From contig JAYWVB010000032.1 in the NCBI GenBank assembly GCA_039881045.1, positions 186,001-250,000 on the forward strand: a stretch of DNA of 64,000 nucleotides, in the 5' to 3' direction. Below, piece after piece: positions 22,559 through 34,600 of the stretch (position 1 is the stretch's first letter; the number at the start of each line of letters is the position of its first letter). This stretch comes from Chaetomium olivaceum. Taxonomy: Eukaryota; Ascomycota; Sordariomycetes; Sordariales; Chaetomiaceae. The position numbers were made by a program, and so were the translations under genes. The notes below the pieces were generated by a model. The model saw only the letters and a list, made by a program, of their open reading frames with translations, was not told the DNA's origin and ran no database searches.

Positions 22559-24033
22559 TTAATCGCCAATGCTCATCCAGCCCCAGGTGCCGATAAAGCC
22601 AGCCAGGATCAACATGGTCAAGATGCTGGCACCGGCCCGGTCAGCGGTCGTGATGGGCTCCAACGGCTCCGACGCTCCACGACTGCGGCTACCGGCGTTG
22701 TTGTCACCCCTGCTGATCCCTGTCGCGTTAGTGGCGGGGGGCGGGGCCTGGTCGATGAGCAGACTTGAGACGGCGGCGAGCACGTTCATGGCTTCGCCGG
22801 CGCCACTGGTCTTGTCGACGGCAGGGTCCACGTAGACGCCTTCGGCCCAGTAGAAGCCGCAGCGGCGGCCGGTGTCGCCGCCCGTGCACTGCTTGACGGC
22901 CGCCTCGGCCGACGTCCGCAGCATGGGCAGGATGATCTCGGCGGTTTTCGGCACGAGCTTGGTCACGACAGACAACCAGCGGTGGACGTAGCCCTTGAAG
23001 GTCAACATGTCGGGCGTGCAACCCCTGCGCCCTTCGCAGGGCAGCTCAAAGGCGATGTCGTTCTCGAAGAAGTCGCGTTGCATGCCCTTGAGCAGGTTGT
23101 CGACGCGATCCTCCCAGACGGTGCTGCCGTTCGTGTAGTTGTACATGAAGGCCGCGCCTTGCAGAAGCAGGCCAGCGTTGTAGCTGAACTGGGCCTTGTT
23201 GATATCGGTGCAGTTATGCTCGACGTGCCCGCCGTCGTAGACGCGCCAGTCCTTGTGGTCAATATATTGCACGTTCCATAACCACTCGAACGTCTTGGTG
23301 GCCCACTCGGCGTATGTTCCGTTCGAGGTGTATCGTGCGAGGCGAGCCCCGAGGTTGAAGAAGCAGGCGTTGGCGATGGTGTTCTTGTAGTTGTACCCTG
23401 CGTTGGTGGGGGGTACCTGCCAGCGTAGGCCGCCATTGCATGTGTTGTCGTGTCGTTCGGGGCTTGCCTGGGTGTGGAAAACACCCTGGGCCAGGGCAAG
23501 CCATTGTGGCTTGTCCTCTGGCGGGTTGGGGAACTTGTTCTCGGCGGCGAGCATGGCTGACATGCCCCAGAAGCCTTGATCATCGTTGCCCAGTGATGCC
23601 GTGTGGTTGGGAGGCATGTAATCGTAGTTCGGACCGGTCTGGTGCAGCATGCCTTCTTCAATGACATGATTATAGCTCGGGTCGCCCGTCAGGAACCAGT
23701 AGTCGAATAGGTACCCATCATGGCACCTCCCTCCCACCAGTAGTAGTCTCCCTTGTGCTCCGTCGGCGGACCTGGCAGGATACCGGGAATTTCGCCGGAT
23801 TGGTTTCCTTTGTAGAACAGCATCAGGTCGTAAGCCAACGTCCGCGCGGACTGGCGAATTTCATCTGCGCTACCAGTCAGTCCAACGCCTTACATGCCTC
23901 CTCATGGCATTCAAACAGTACCAGCTGTGTTGATTGTGTAATACTGGGCTTGTGCCGTTGGCAGTAGGCTACCCGCAGCAACAAGTGCCGCTAGCCATCG
24001 TGCTGGGCCTCCCGATGACGATGATGGCGCCAT
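22559..24033 (-). CDS. GH76 mannan endo-1,6-alpha-mannosidase, GPI-anchored (DCW1/DFG5 type)
   Basis: Members of this family act at the cell surface and are thought to transfer GPI-mannoproteins into the wall glucan. The start at 24033 gives a signal peptide (ARWLAALVAAGSLLPTAQA). Splicing 23865-23921 joins YYTINTA to DEIRQSARTLAYDLMLFYKG, the family N-terminus. The motif GNDDQGFWG near 23570 contains the paired catalytic aspartates, and WEDRVDNLLKGMQRDFF and CGFYWAEGVYVDP follow. The C-terminus has a Ser-rich linker and a hydrophobic tail (GASILTMLILAGFIGTWGW) typical of GPI signals. A missing base in a G run near 23721 breaks the frame between GAMMG and YLFDYWFLTGD. Length after correction is about 470 residues, normal for the family. 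Confidence 0.9.
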
Positions 24034-27000
24034 CTTGTCCCGACCTGGGTCTCGACACTCTCGATTACGGCGGACTAGAGAGAAACGAGCGGTACGGATG
24101 GCGGAATAGGCTGGGAAAACTCGGAAAGGGGTCGCGCAGTCGTCCAAGTTGTCCTAGAAACAAAACCGGCGTGACGAGTGGAAACAGGCGAGCGAACGTG
24201 GGGTTCAAACGAGTGTGATGATCGCCAGCGCCATCGACGACGACAATGAGCAAAGACGTTGTTATTCTCAGACTTGGGAGAGGAGAGGAAACATGGTTTC
24301 GGCAGGCGGATGGAGGGTGGCTCGAGCGTGGGTAGGGGCATGACGCGAAAAGGAGCCCTCCCTAGCCGTTATTAGGGTCTTGGTATTCTCGTTTGCCGCT
24401 TGGCTTTCTCGGCATCGGCGGGCGGTGCAGTGCTCGGCGGCGTGTGACTGGCCGGGGCCTGCGTTGAGACGTCGTCTTGGCGACGGAAAGCGGGAAATGA
24501 CCCATGTTCTGGGCTTCAAAGAAACTTGGATCGTGCACTGGGGGGTCGGGCTGGGCGAGACCATTTGGATGGATTTTGGGCAATCGCAACTGCACATCGC
24601 AAATGAGACAACGGACCTCTCGGTCTCGGCGGGGCAGGAGGTTTCTCTGACGTCGAGCGACGGGATTATATAGTTATTCATCTGAGAATTTGACGAGATG
24701 GAATGGCTGTAGGAGGCACACGATCGATTCCGTCTTGTCCCGTGTCTGCATTGATTGAATCTTCCAGGTTTAATTGCCAGGGGGATAAAAGGGGAAAACT
24801 CCCTCGATGGCCGGATACGGGCAACAGAGTCCCGAAAGACTCTCTTCCCAGCGCGCAGTCGGCTCCACCCAGGGTGAGCCAGGGGGGCGCTCCATCCAAC
24901 CAGCTCGAAGCGCCGCCCTCCTTCACGTGTGACTCCAACCAAAGGAATAACGAGAAGAATGATTTTTTATTTTTTGTTTTTGTTTTTGTTTTTGTTTTTA
25001 TTTTTTATTTTATTTTTAAAAAACAACGAGAATTGGAAATCCGAAAAGAGGAAACGGGGGTGAAGGAGAGGGAGATATAGCGGTGGCCCTAAATGTGTAA
25101 TTAATGTCTTGTTCGCCGTCGTCCGGTGGTTGGAACTCCTCCCTCCTAATATTATCCTTTCTTCTAGCCAAGTTTGGCGTCTCGGTGGTAGTACGATGTG
25201 GTAGTAGCGACGATAGCAATAGATCACTAGGTACTTTTTGCGCCCATTTAGGCACAACAGCTTCCCTTCAAGAACCACGTAATTAGAGAGGGTCCACAGC
25301 GTTAAATTACGGGCTCGAGTGTATTTCGTTGACATTTCATAAAGGCTAAGTCAGCTACTCTAAGTTCTATGAAGGTGCGATGGACTTGGCCTCTTCCCAA
25401 GATGCCCCAACTTCAGGAATACGCATTTGAGTCTTCAAAAATCTCCCCTCCACAAGTGGAAGGACTCCCCTTTCCCTCTTCCCATCGCGCGATCTACTAG
25501 TAGATCCGCTGATAGAACTCCCGCTGCCCTGGTTCTGGTTAACCAGAGACTCCCGCGAAGACGGACTGTACGACCTCCACGTGGTGTCGCCTCGGAACCT
25601 ACCGATCTTGATCGACAGAGCCAATGCAAAGGCACAGTTGTACGCGAGTGCAGCCAGGGCAGGCGTTGCCCGCGGAGATATTGAGCTGGGGCGCGCCCAG
25701 CGCAGGGATACTCTTTGCTTGTTCAGGGGTAGGGGTCTTTTGTTTTTCCGTTTTGCGCGTTGCATTTTCAGCTGTATATAAGAAGGCTCGGGATGGACCA
25801 GTCTCTTGGTCTCAAGCAGGGAAGAAAATCAGACATCAAGTTCACCAGCTTTCGAAAGTAAAGGATCCGCCACGATAATGCAACGCAGCGACGTGTGACT
25901 GCGTGCTTCTTCCCCTGAACAGAGGGGGGACACTTGTTTATTTGCCTGCCAGATGGTTACGGGGTGAGTTTGCATCTCGCATGGCTAAACAGTTCATGCA
26001 CAGAGACAGGAGTTTCGGTGTTGTGATGCCCTGCGTCCAGTTTTGCAGATGCAGTCAAACCCAGCACTTGATCAATATAGCATGCGAAGAGGTGGGGTGG
26101 ACTGTTTTTGGGCCGGGGATTTTGACTTCAAAATCTTCCCACACGCGCCGCACTGAACCACAGGAAGCGGATTTGATCTACCGTGGTCTCTGTTTGTCGT
26201 GGCAGTGAGCATCCAAGAGGGTGGGAATGGGCAACACAAGGAACTGGAAAGGGTGGGCCGAGGGGCTGGGATATCGAACGACATGCGCGCGGAGAGGAGG
26301 AAGAGGAGTATGTCGAACCGGTAACTACTCGAGAAAGATCGAATGTGATCGGACGCGGCTGTTGCAACTCCTCCATCCCGATCCGGCAGCCTCGTGCGGC
26401 GCGCCGTGCCAAACACAATTATCTGCTCGCCGGCATGGCACTTGTAGTACTCCAGGTTGGGGTCGCCGTGCGGGTTGGACGGCGTGGCGGGGGAAATGGA
26501 CTGGTTGAGGCTCCTGAGGCATTGGCTGCTGAGGAATTGGCTGTTGAAGTGACCAGGCCTCCCAGAAAATAAAGCGTTGCCTAGAGCTGTCGAAGAGGGA
26601 GGCATCATTCTATACCAAGTAACCGCAGTACGCCTCGAGGACTGCTCGGGAAGTTGTCTCCTTCAACAGAGTAAAGGGACATTGGCTGGAGTTTCTGCAT
26701 ACGTCGGTCAGACGGTCATATGGATCAAATCCTGTCATGGTTTCTATAGACTCGCTTATATTCGGTTGGCACATGTACTTTAATCACTCAAAAAGATCGT
26801 CGCGTCCGATCGGCGAAACGGACTCCAGCTCGAAGGTCCGGCTACGGCAACGCTTCTGTCGCTATTGATAAATGTATCGAAGCTCAGTCACAAGCTGGTA
26901 CCCCTAGTGATGAGGTGAAGCAACGTAATCGAGTCGCCCCGCGCTGGAGAACACTCGCCGGACCATCGCCTATTTTTGTCATCATACTCAGAAGCAGTGG

Positions 27001-27295
27001 AGGGGTTCGCGTATGCACTCTTCTTCATTGTCCTGTCTGGAGGAAAATATTGCACTCAAACTTTTGGAAATTGCTATGTAGAAATGATAAGAAATAAGCA
27101 GGGCCTCTCTTGACCGACGGACTCCAACACGCGGATAAGCTTGATAACCTTTCGCACCGCCGCACGTCGCGCATATCAATCTAGCAATTGCTTGCCCACA
27201 CAGATCGCCAATGTGCTCAATTACGCGATTCCATTTGACGTTCATCATCGCGATATTCCACCGCCGTGGTTCCAACACTTTTCGCCTTCCCAGAA
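24034..27295. other. Gene-poor interval downstream of the NRPS
   Basis: No intact gene is supported in these 3.3 kb. Several open frames of 80-220 codons exist (for example minus 24268-24942 and minus 26072-26608) but have low-complexity composition and no domain. A T-rich homopurine/homopyrimidine tract lies at about 24959-25025. No transporter or regulator gene of the kind often found in secondary-metabolite clusters is visible here. Confidence 0.45.
24959..25025. repeat. (GTTTTT)n low-complexity tract
   Basis: A run of T5-6 blocks separated by G or A, including about five GTTTTT units, is followed by a short A run. It is non-coding and likely length-variable. Confidence 0.85.
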
Positions 27296-28640
27296 TCACA
27301 ACAGCTGTGTGACAGGCAAGACGAGACCCCCATCCAGGGCACGTAACACGTCACAAAGCACGCCCAGCAGCTCTTCGAGCCGTTCTCTCGAAGCGACCTC
27401 GCTACGACAATACATGTTCAACTGGAGCAATTGGCGGGCGTCGTCATCACCATCATCATCGTCAACGATGCTGGACGCCAGCCAGATGCTCCGCCCCGGC
27501 AGTGATATAGGCGACCAGGCATCCACATAGGCATCCAACACACCACAACGCATGCGGAACTGGTCGGAGGCGTGCTGGTGGTGCACAACGGAGCCGAACT
27601 CGATAGCCGGGTCCTTCCAAGACGTGCAGCGGGCCGCCACGACGCTGAGAGGCACCGTCTCGAAGTCGACCGAGGTGGCGTGCTGGTCCTGGACTCGGCG
27701 CATTAACGTTGCCACGGACGAGTGGTCGTCGTGGTCTGGAAGTCGCACGCGCACAGGCGATAGGTTTAGACAGGGCCCCACGACGGCAGCCAGGCTGGGG
27801 TCTCCATTGCGCCCGCTAACGAGCTGGCCAAACACGAGGTCGCCCTGGCCTTGTAGCACCCTACTTTGAGCGAGCGCCCACGCCGTCTTGACTATGGTGG
27901 CGTCGGTGATTCCCAGTGGCGGCGTAGGTCGTCGCACGCTGGTCATAACTTCGACCAAGCTGGCAGCCGGAAGGTGAGGGTCGACCAGGCCAGGCTCCGA
28001 TAAGTTCGTCATCGAGGCGCCGTGCAGAAGCCCTCGCCAGTGTGCCAGTGCCCCTTCTGTGACATTGCGTGAGAGGCAATAGCGCGTATAGGCTGCAAAG
28101 GACATGGCCACCGTGCCCACGTCACGTTTCTCGTAGAGCTCCAGCAGGTCCTTCATGAGCACGGGAATGGACAATCCGTCGTACTGGGCATGCGACAGTC
28201 GCACAGCGAGCACATGGTGCTCGCGGTGCCGTCGAACCAGTGTCATCTGCAACGGCGGCGCTCCGTACAGTTTCTGGGAATTTGCGTCCTTGCGGCTCTG
28301 GGCCATGACAAATGCCATCAAATCCGCCTCATCGGTCTCGAGGTCCCTCACAACGGCTACTGACGCAGGCAGTCGGCGTAGGACCACCTGTAACGTCCTG
28401 CCATCACTGTCCAGCACAAAGACAGTGCGCAGGATCGCGTGGCGCTGAACCAACTCGAGGCATGCCCGCTTCAGCTGCGTCGTGTGTCCAGGGGTCCCAT
28501 GAGCTCCAGGAACCAGTAGTTCTGCGGCCGGGAGGCGGAAAAGGTCTGCAGATCAAGAGCGAGCAATACTTCTTCCACGTCTTGTTTCTGGAAGCCCAAG
28601 TCTTGCCAGCGCAAGGAGCCAAAAAGTTGGGCGTCCAAAG
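27296..28640 (-). other. NRPS terminal condensation (CT) domain
   Basis: A last condensation domain follows T7 with no A or T after it. It starts near FQKQDVEEVLLALDLQ, needs a shift near 28475, has the active-site motif SHAQYDGLSI near 28180 and ends at the stop at 27296-27298. Terminal C domains of this SHxxxD type release and macrocyclise the peptide in fungal NRPSs, consistent with the missing thioesterase. Confidence 0.85.
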
Positions 28641-31600
28641 CTTCTTTCATGCGGCCGCTGCTGACGACGTCCTCCTCATCCAGGGGCAAGCCATTATTAA
28701 AGTCGGACTGAGACGGCGATGTCGCCCTCGCCAGCTCCGTAAGAGCGGTGGAAAGCAGTATCTGCCTCACAGTTATTGACAGGCCCTCTCGTCGGGCAAG
28801 AGACACCAATTGCATGGCCTTGATCGAGTCTCCTCCAATGTGGAAGAAGTCGCTGTCAATCTCGATATTACTAGGAACGAGGCCCAGCACCTCAGCACAT
28901 AGCCTTTGGATCTGCTGTTCTGCGTCTGATAGGGACCTCGGAGGATTCTTCTGGGCATCGTCACCATGCCCGAGGTGCTCTCTCGACGAGGCGGTGGTAG
29001 TTAATGACAGATGCCCGAGTTTTGTCCTGTCGACCTTGCCTGATCGGCTCAGGGGAATGCGATTGACAGCGAGGAACCGTACCGGCACCATGTATGAGGG
29101 TAGCCACTCACGAAGACGAGACGTAGCGTCGCGGATGCTGGACAAGAAATCAGGACTCGATTCCAGGATGCGACATTCAGTGTCGAGGTCATCGCAAGCT
29201 CCGTCTCCCGGGCCCCATTGTATAAAGGCCGTCAATGTCTGTTGTTGTGACGACGGCGGTGGCTGCTGGAGCAGCGCCACAGCCACGCTCTGCGAATCCG
29301 AGAAGAACCGGCCGAGATGAGACTCGATCTCGCCGAGCTCCACACGCTGGCCGTTGATCTTGGCTTGAGTATCATGGCGGCCGATGTACCTCAATGCACC
29401 GCTGGGGAGGTACTGAACCAGGTCACCAGTGCGGTATAGCCTGCTCGCAGTCGCGTGGGGCCCGCGTAACCGTTGTAGCCAGGCCGGCGGTGTAATGAAT
29501 GCCTGGCGGGTCAACTCCTCCTCCTTCAGATAACCCCGCCCTACGATGGGGCCCTCGACGAGGAGTTCACCGACGGCCCCGATGGGAAGCAGCCGGTCCG
29601 GGTTCTCGACGTCGGCGACCCAACAAACAGCACCACTGGCTGTTCCAATGCTCTCGGGGTACAAAGTAACCTGGTCGTTGACGACGCAGTCCACAGAGCA
29701 CTCGGCGGGCCCGTAAGCGTTGATGAGATGGACGGCGGGTGCCCACGTCCGTACGTTATCGTCCTGGAGGACCTCGCCGCTGAGTACGAGGGTATTGATA
29801 CCCGGGACCTGCGACGGCTGGAGCGTACGTGCCACCGAGGGCGTGATGTGCATCCAGTTGGCCTTGAGACGCGCGACGGCGCCGGGTATATCGTTGAGCC
29901 TGTCGGCCTCGGAGGGCACACAGACACAGCCGCCGGCCATGAGGGTTGTGAGGTAGTCGCTGACACTGACGTCGAAGGAATGCGAGGCGAATTGGAACAC
30001 GCGAGCTTGCGGGGAGACGGCGAGGCGTTTCTGGAGGGACCGCCGCTGGTCGCGTAGTGCGTGTGTTCGATGACGACACCCTTTGGTTTCCCCGTAGAGC
30101 CCGATGTGAAGACGGCGTAAGCTGCATGGCCCGGCTCCGCCTGATATGTGAGAACGCCTGGCGTTGGCGTTGACCACCGCTGAGACTTCGAGTGGGAAAT
30201 CGCCACCGCTCGGGGCCCCAGCTTGGCCACCCTATCGTGGTCGGCAGGTGAGCAGACGATGACCTGGCACCCCAGCGTCTGGCAGATGGACTGCAGGCGC
30301 AGGTCGGGCATGGCCGGGTCGAGCAGCACGAAGGCGCCGCCGGCACGCAACACGGCCAACAAGGCGACGCCTACCCACAGCGACTTGTCGAGCAGGATGG
30401 GTACGAAGACGTCCGGCCCCTGAACCCCGAGCGCCTGCAGATGTATGGCAAAATCCGCGGATAGTGCGTCCAGCTCGCGGTAGGTGATGGTACCGTCCCA
30501 CGCGCATATGGCTTGGGCCTCGGATCGCGTCCGGCATTGCTCCAGTATATACTGGTGGACACAGGTCCGCTCTGCCTGCGGGAGATGACCGTTCCACGCG
30601 TGGATCTGCTCGCGATCCTCGTCGCTTAGCTTCTCAAAGCCCGCGATTGTAGCGAGGGGATTGTCGGCCATATGCAGGATGGTCTGTACCAAGAGTCCGC
30701 AGAGCGCAGACCCTTGCTGGGGATCGAGATAGGTGTCCCAGAAACTGAGAGATAGGCTGATGTCTTTGGCCGCATCGACGTTGAGAACTAGACCATACTA
30801 AAATTTAATGCCTTATTAGCCAAGTTCACAGTCCTCCCGCGACCAAACGCAAAACAGATCCTTACCTCAGTCGGATCGTCGATATCGACCGTCTCTAACC
30901 TCGCAGCGTGGCCGCTGTCCTCGCGGCCATCCAAGTCCGACCCCACCGTATCATCACTTGCACCGGAACGAGCCTGGTACGATATGATGGAATTGAAAAG
31001 CACATCACCCCGGAGGCCTAGATCATGCTGGATCCTAGCCATAGAACAATGCTGGTTCTCCAAACCGCGAACAAAGCTTTCTTGATTCCTTTCCAGCAAC
31101 GCCACGACGGGGAGACTTTTGTCATCCAGCCGAAGCCGGCAAACCAACATGTTGATAAAGAGCCCTACGGCATCCTCGATCCTGGGGAGGGCAATATCTC
31201 GTCCGGACGCTAGGTATCCGAAACAGACGTCGTCGGAGCCCACGTAGCATCGCAGCACGAGCGCCCATGCCACTTGAATGACGTTGAAAGGCGTGGTCCC
31301 ATATTCTTCACATAGTCGTTGTAGACGGCGGGAAGGAATCTGCCGAGTGGCTGAATGCAACTGGCCCTGACCCCGGGACGATGGGCCGCCGCTCAGCTCG
31401 GGAAATCGGCATGGCGTGGCATCATGTAGGTACTGCCGCCAATAGCGGTCGGTATCTTCCTCCCTAGGGACCTCGTCGCTCAGATAAGACATGTACTCGC
31501 CATATTGCAGAGGTTCGGGGCCGCTGGCTAGAGCGCTCCCGTTGACCGCCGCGGCGAGCTCGGCGCCCAGTAGCTGGAGCGGCGGCCGTCGACTAGGGCG

Positions 31601-34600
31601 TGGCTGATGGTGAGGGCGCATTCGAAGTCGCCGGCACCCGAAGTCTGGGTTAGTACGAATGACCAAGGGAGAGGTCCCTGCTTTTCTACTTGTGGGCCAG
31701 AGAAGCTTGTGGTGGTAATGTTGCCGGTAATATTGTCGCCCTCGAGCACGATCTGGTCGTAGGAACGATGGCTGGAGGGGCTTTCGATGATGATGGTACG
31801 CAGTGCTGCGTACTTGGCCACAACTAACTCCCAGGCCGCCTCGATGCGGCCAGCAGTCAGGTGGTTGTCGATTCCGTAGCTCGTCATCTTCCACCTTGTA
31901 GTGGTTTCGTACAGTGCGTCGTTTCTTGCCTGGCTCAGCAGTATCCCCTGCTGCATGGGTGAGCATGGGTATGCGTCTTGCAGACATGACGGCGCGATGC
32001 TCAGGTGAGCGACGTGCTGCAAAAGCATCTCCATCTCTTGTTGCGTCAGTCTGAGTCGTGGGAAGTCACCCGATGTGATTTGACGAGGTGCGCTTGAGAG
32101 TTCCTCTGCGACTGCACCCAGGAGAGCTTGACAGGTCGTCAACCATTCACAGACCAAGTCTTGATGAAGGCAGCTCCGGTTGTAGGCGAATTCGAATTGC
32201 ATGCTGCCGGCGGAAACCCAGGCTTCTATGACGAAGAAGGCGTCCCTCGGCATCTGGGGGTCGGTGCTGATGCTGAGACCATCAAACCTTGACGTACTTT
32301 GGAGAATATTACCCTCTCTTTCCAGGCTGCGGTATGTCCCATGGTAGTTGAGCAGTATCTCCACAGGTCTCTTCAGATCAAGCAGACGGTGGCCTTCTGG
32401 GTGCAGGTGGCGAGCGGCGAAGTAGCTCCAGCCGTTCGCCGGTGTTTGACGTAGAGCGTCCTTTGTTCGTCGAACCACATCGACCAAGCCCGTGTCTGAT
32501 GCAACAGGAACGAGGACGGGGAAAAGCGTGGTGAACCAGCCGACCGTTTCGGACACATCGATAGATCTGCTCCACGACTCTCTGCCGTGGCCTTCCTGGT
32601 GGATGATAGGTGGTTGGCGTCCTGGGAAGACCTGGGCAAAGGACAGAAGAATGGCAGCATGGATAAGTTCTATAGGCTTTGTCTGCAGAGCCTCGTTGGC
32701 CGGCCCAAGAAGAAGCGTAGTGGTGTTGGAGTCCAGTGTAAAGCTGGCTGAGATTGCTTCGGCGTGGGTGTTGGTGGTTTGTGGGCAACCCCAGAAGTCC
32801 TCGACATCAGCTTCGAAATCGTCAAGTTTTTCCAACGACGGCAGCGTCTCCAGAGGCTTCAAATTCGTGCGGACGTGTTCCGACTGCGCATGGCACCAGC
32901 TCGGGAAGGACAGACAATGCAGCGGCGGGAGTGACTCGCCTCCCAGCAACGCTTCGAGGTCGGTTAGAATGACTCGCCATGAGACGAGATCCACGGCAAG
33001 ATGGTGGGCGATAAGCGAGAGGTACTGGCGACCGTCGACAACGATGTGGTCCACTGTCAGAATTGGGCCGTTTTGGCAATCTATTGCTGCCTGGCTCTCC
33101 TCGAGGTGATGTTTTAGTTCTGCGCTGGATACGCTTGCGCTGCGGTAGCGGAACGACTGATCGATCCTGTCGGTTATTGTTTGCATCCACAACCCTGCCT
33201 CGCTCCGACGGAACGAGGCACGCAGCATGGCATGTCGCCTCACTACCATGGATATGGCCGTCTCTATGGGCTGCTGCGTGGATCTTTGAAGTTCGACGAT
33301 GAAGCTTTGATTATAGCGAAGTCGGCCTTCGTGGACACGGTCGAAAAAAGCCTGCTGGATCGGAGACAGGCCAAATTGCACCCCGACTTCTTCTTCCTCG
33401 CCTTTGACTGCACTGGCCCCGGTTCCGACTCTCTTGGCCCGCCGTGCCATTCGATGGATTGTCCTGTGTCGGAAAATGTCGGGCATGGTGATGGTTAGAC
33501 CCTGGTGGCGGCAGCGTGTCACGAGCTCCATGGCACCAATGGAGTCACCACCGAGATGGAAGAAATTATCGTTGATGCCGACCTCTTCTGGCTTCATGTT
33601 GAGTACATGGGCCACGCATTCCAGGAGCGATGCCTCGAGGTCATTCGCTGGACGCGCTTTATCAACCGAGGGCGCCATGGCCTCGGCGTCGTACGCCCGG
33701 AGCGCGTCTAATGTCATTTGGGCAGCTAAAGCTCGGATACACTTGCGGTCCAGCTTGCCCGTGACGCCGAGGGGAACCCATCGCAGAGGCAGGAATGCTG
33801 TCGGGACCATGAAACGGGGCAGCGTCGCTCGCAACTGTGTCTGAATCTCGAGGGCGATTCTCTGGAAGGCCGTTGTCGCTGGCATGAGGATATCGTCATT
33901 GTCTTTGGCTTGGGTCTGGGGAATCCGTCGGTTGTCTCCGTCATCCGGCGCGTAGATGAAGGCAGCCAGCATAGGTCTCGCACCACCACCGTCCGGATGA
34001 ATCAGGTCGACAACGGCGTCAGCGTGCTTCGGTAGACATTGTCGCACATGGAAGGCCACCTCATCGAGCTCCAGACGCTGGCCGCGCAATTTGACCTGTG
34101 TGTCCTTCCGGCCCATGTACAACATGGTGCCGTCTGGTTGGTAGCGGGCCAGGTCACCCGTCTTGTAGAAGCGGCGCGAAGCTGCGGGCCGGAAGCGAGC
34201 AACAAAGGCTGGAGGCTGAACAAAGGAGGCCTCGGTCTGCTTGGGCCGGCGTAGATAGCCGCGGCTCACGGCTGGGCCCTCGAGGAGGATCTCGCCGACG
34301 GCCCCCACGGGGAGGAGAGTCTGGTGGTCGGCGGGATCGACGATCCAGCATACCGCGCCCGTGCCGCGGCCAATGTCAGGCGGGTCCGACCTGGCCGTCA
34401 CATCTGGCTGCGCCATGCACCATGGGCCACACTCGGAATTCCCGTAGGCGTTGACCAGGCGGGCGTATCCCCGCCACTGGGTCTTGTCGGTGGCAGCCAT
34501 GGGCTCTCCGCCCAGGTTCACGGTTCGCAACGCAGGGACATGGGATGGGCTGATCAACCGGGCGACCGAGGGCGTAAGCTCGGCCCAGTTAGTACCCACG

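Noticed and set aside
24268..24942. Minus-strand 224-codon open frame
   Set aside because: Composition is rich in Arg, Ser and Pro without hydrophobic core patterns, and it covers the likely promoter of the GH76 gene. Not considered coding.
26072..26608. Minus-strand 178-codon open frame with CGACGK
   Set aside because: A single CxxC, low-complexity composition, no homologous domain recognised, and overlap with equally long plus-strand frames.
27296..28640. Thioesterase or reductase release domain at the NRPS end
   Set aside because: No GxSxG thioesterase or Rossmann reductase motif is present. The end is a condensation domain with SHAQYDG.
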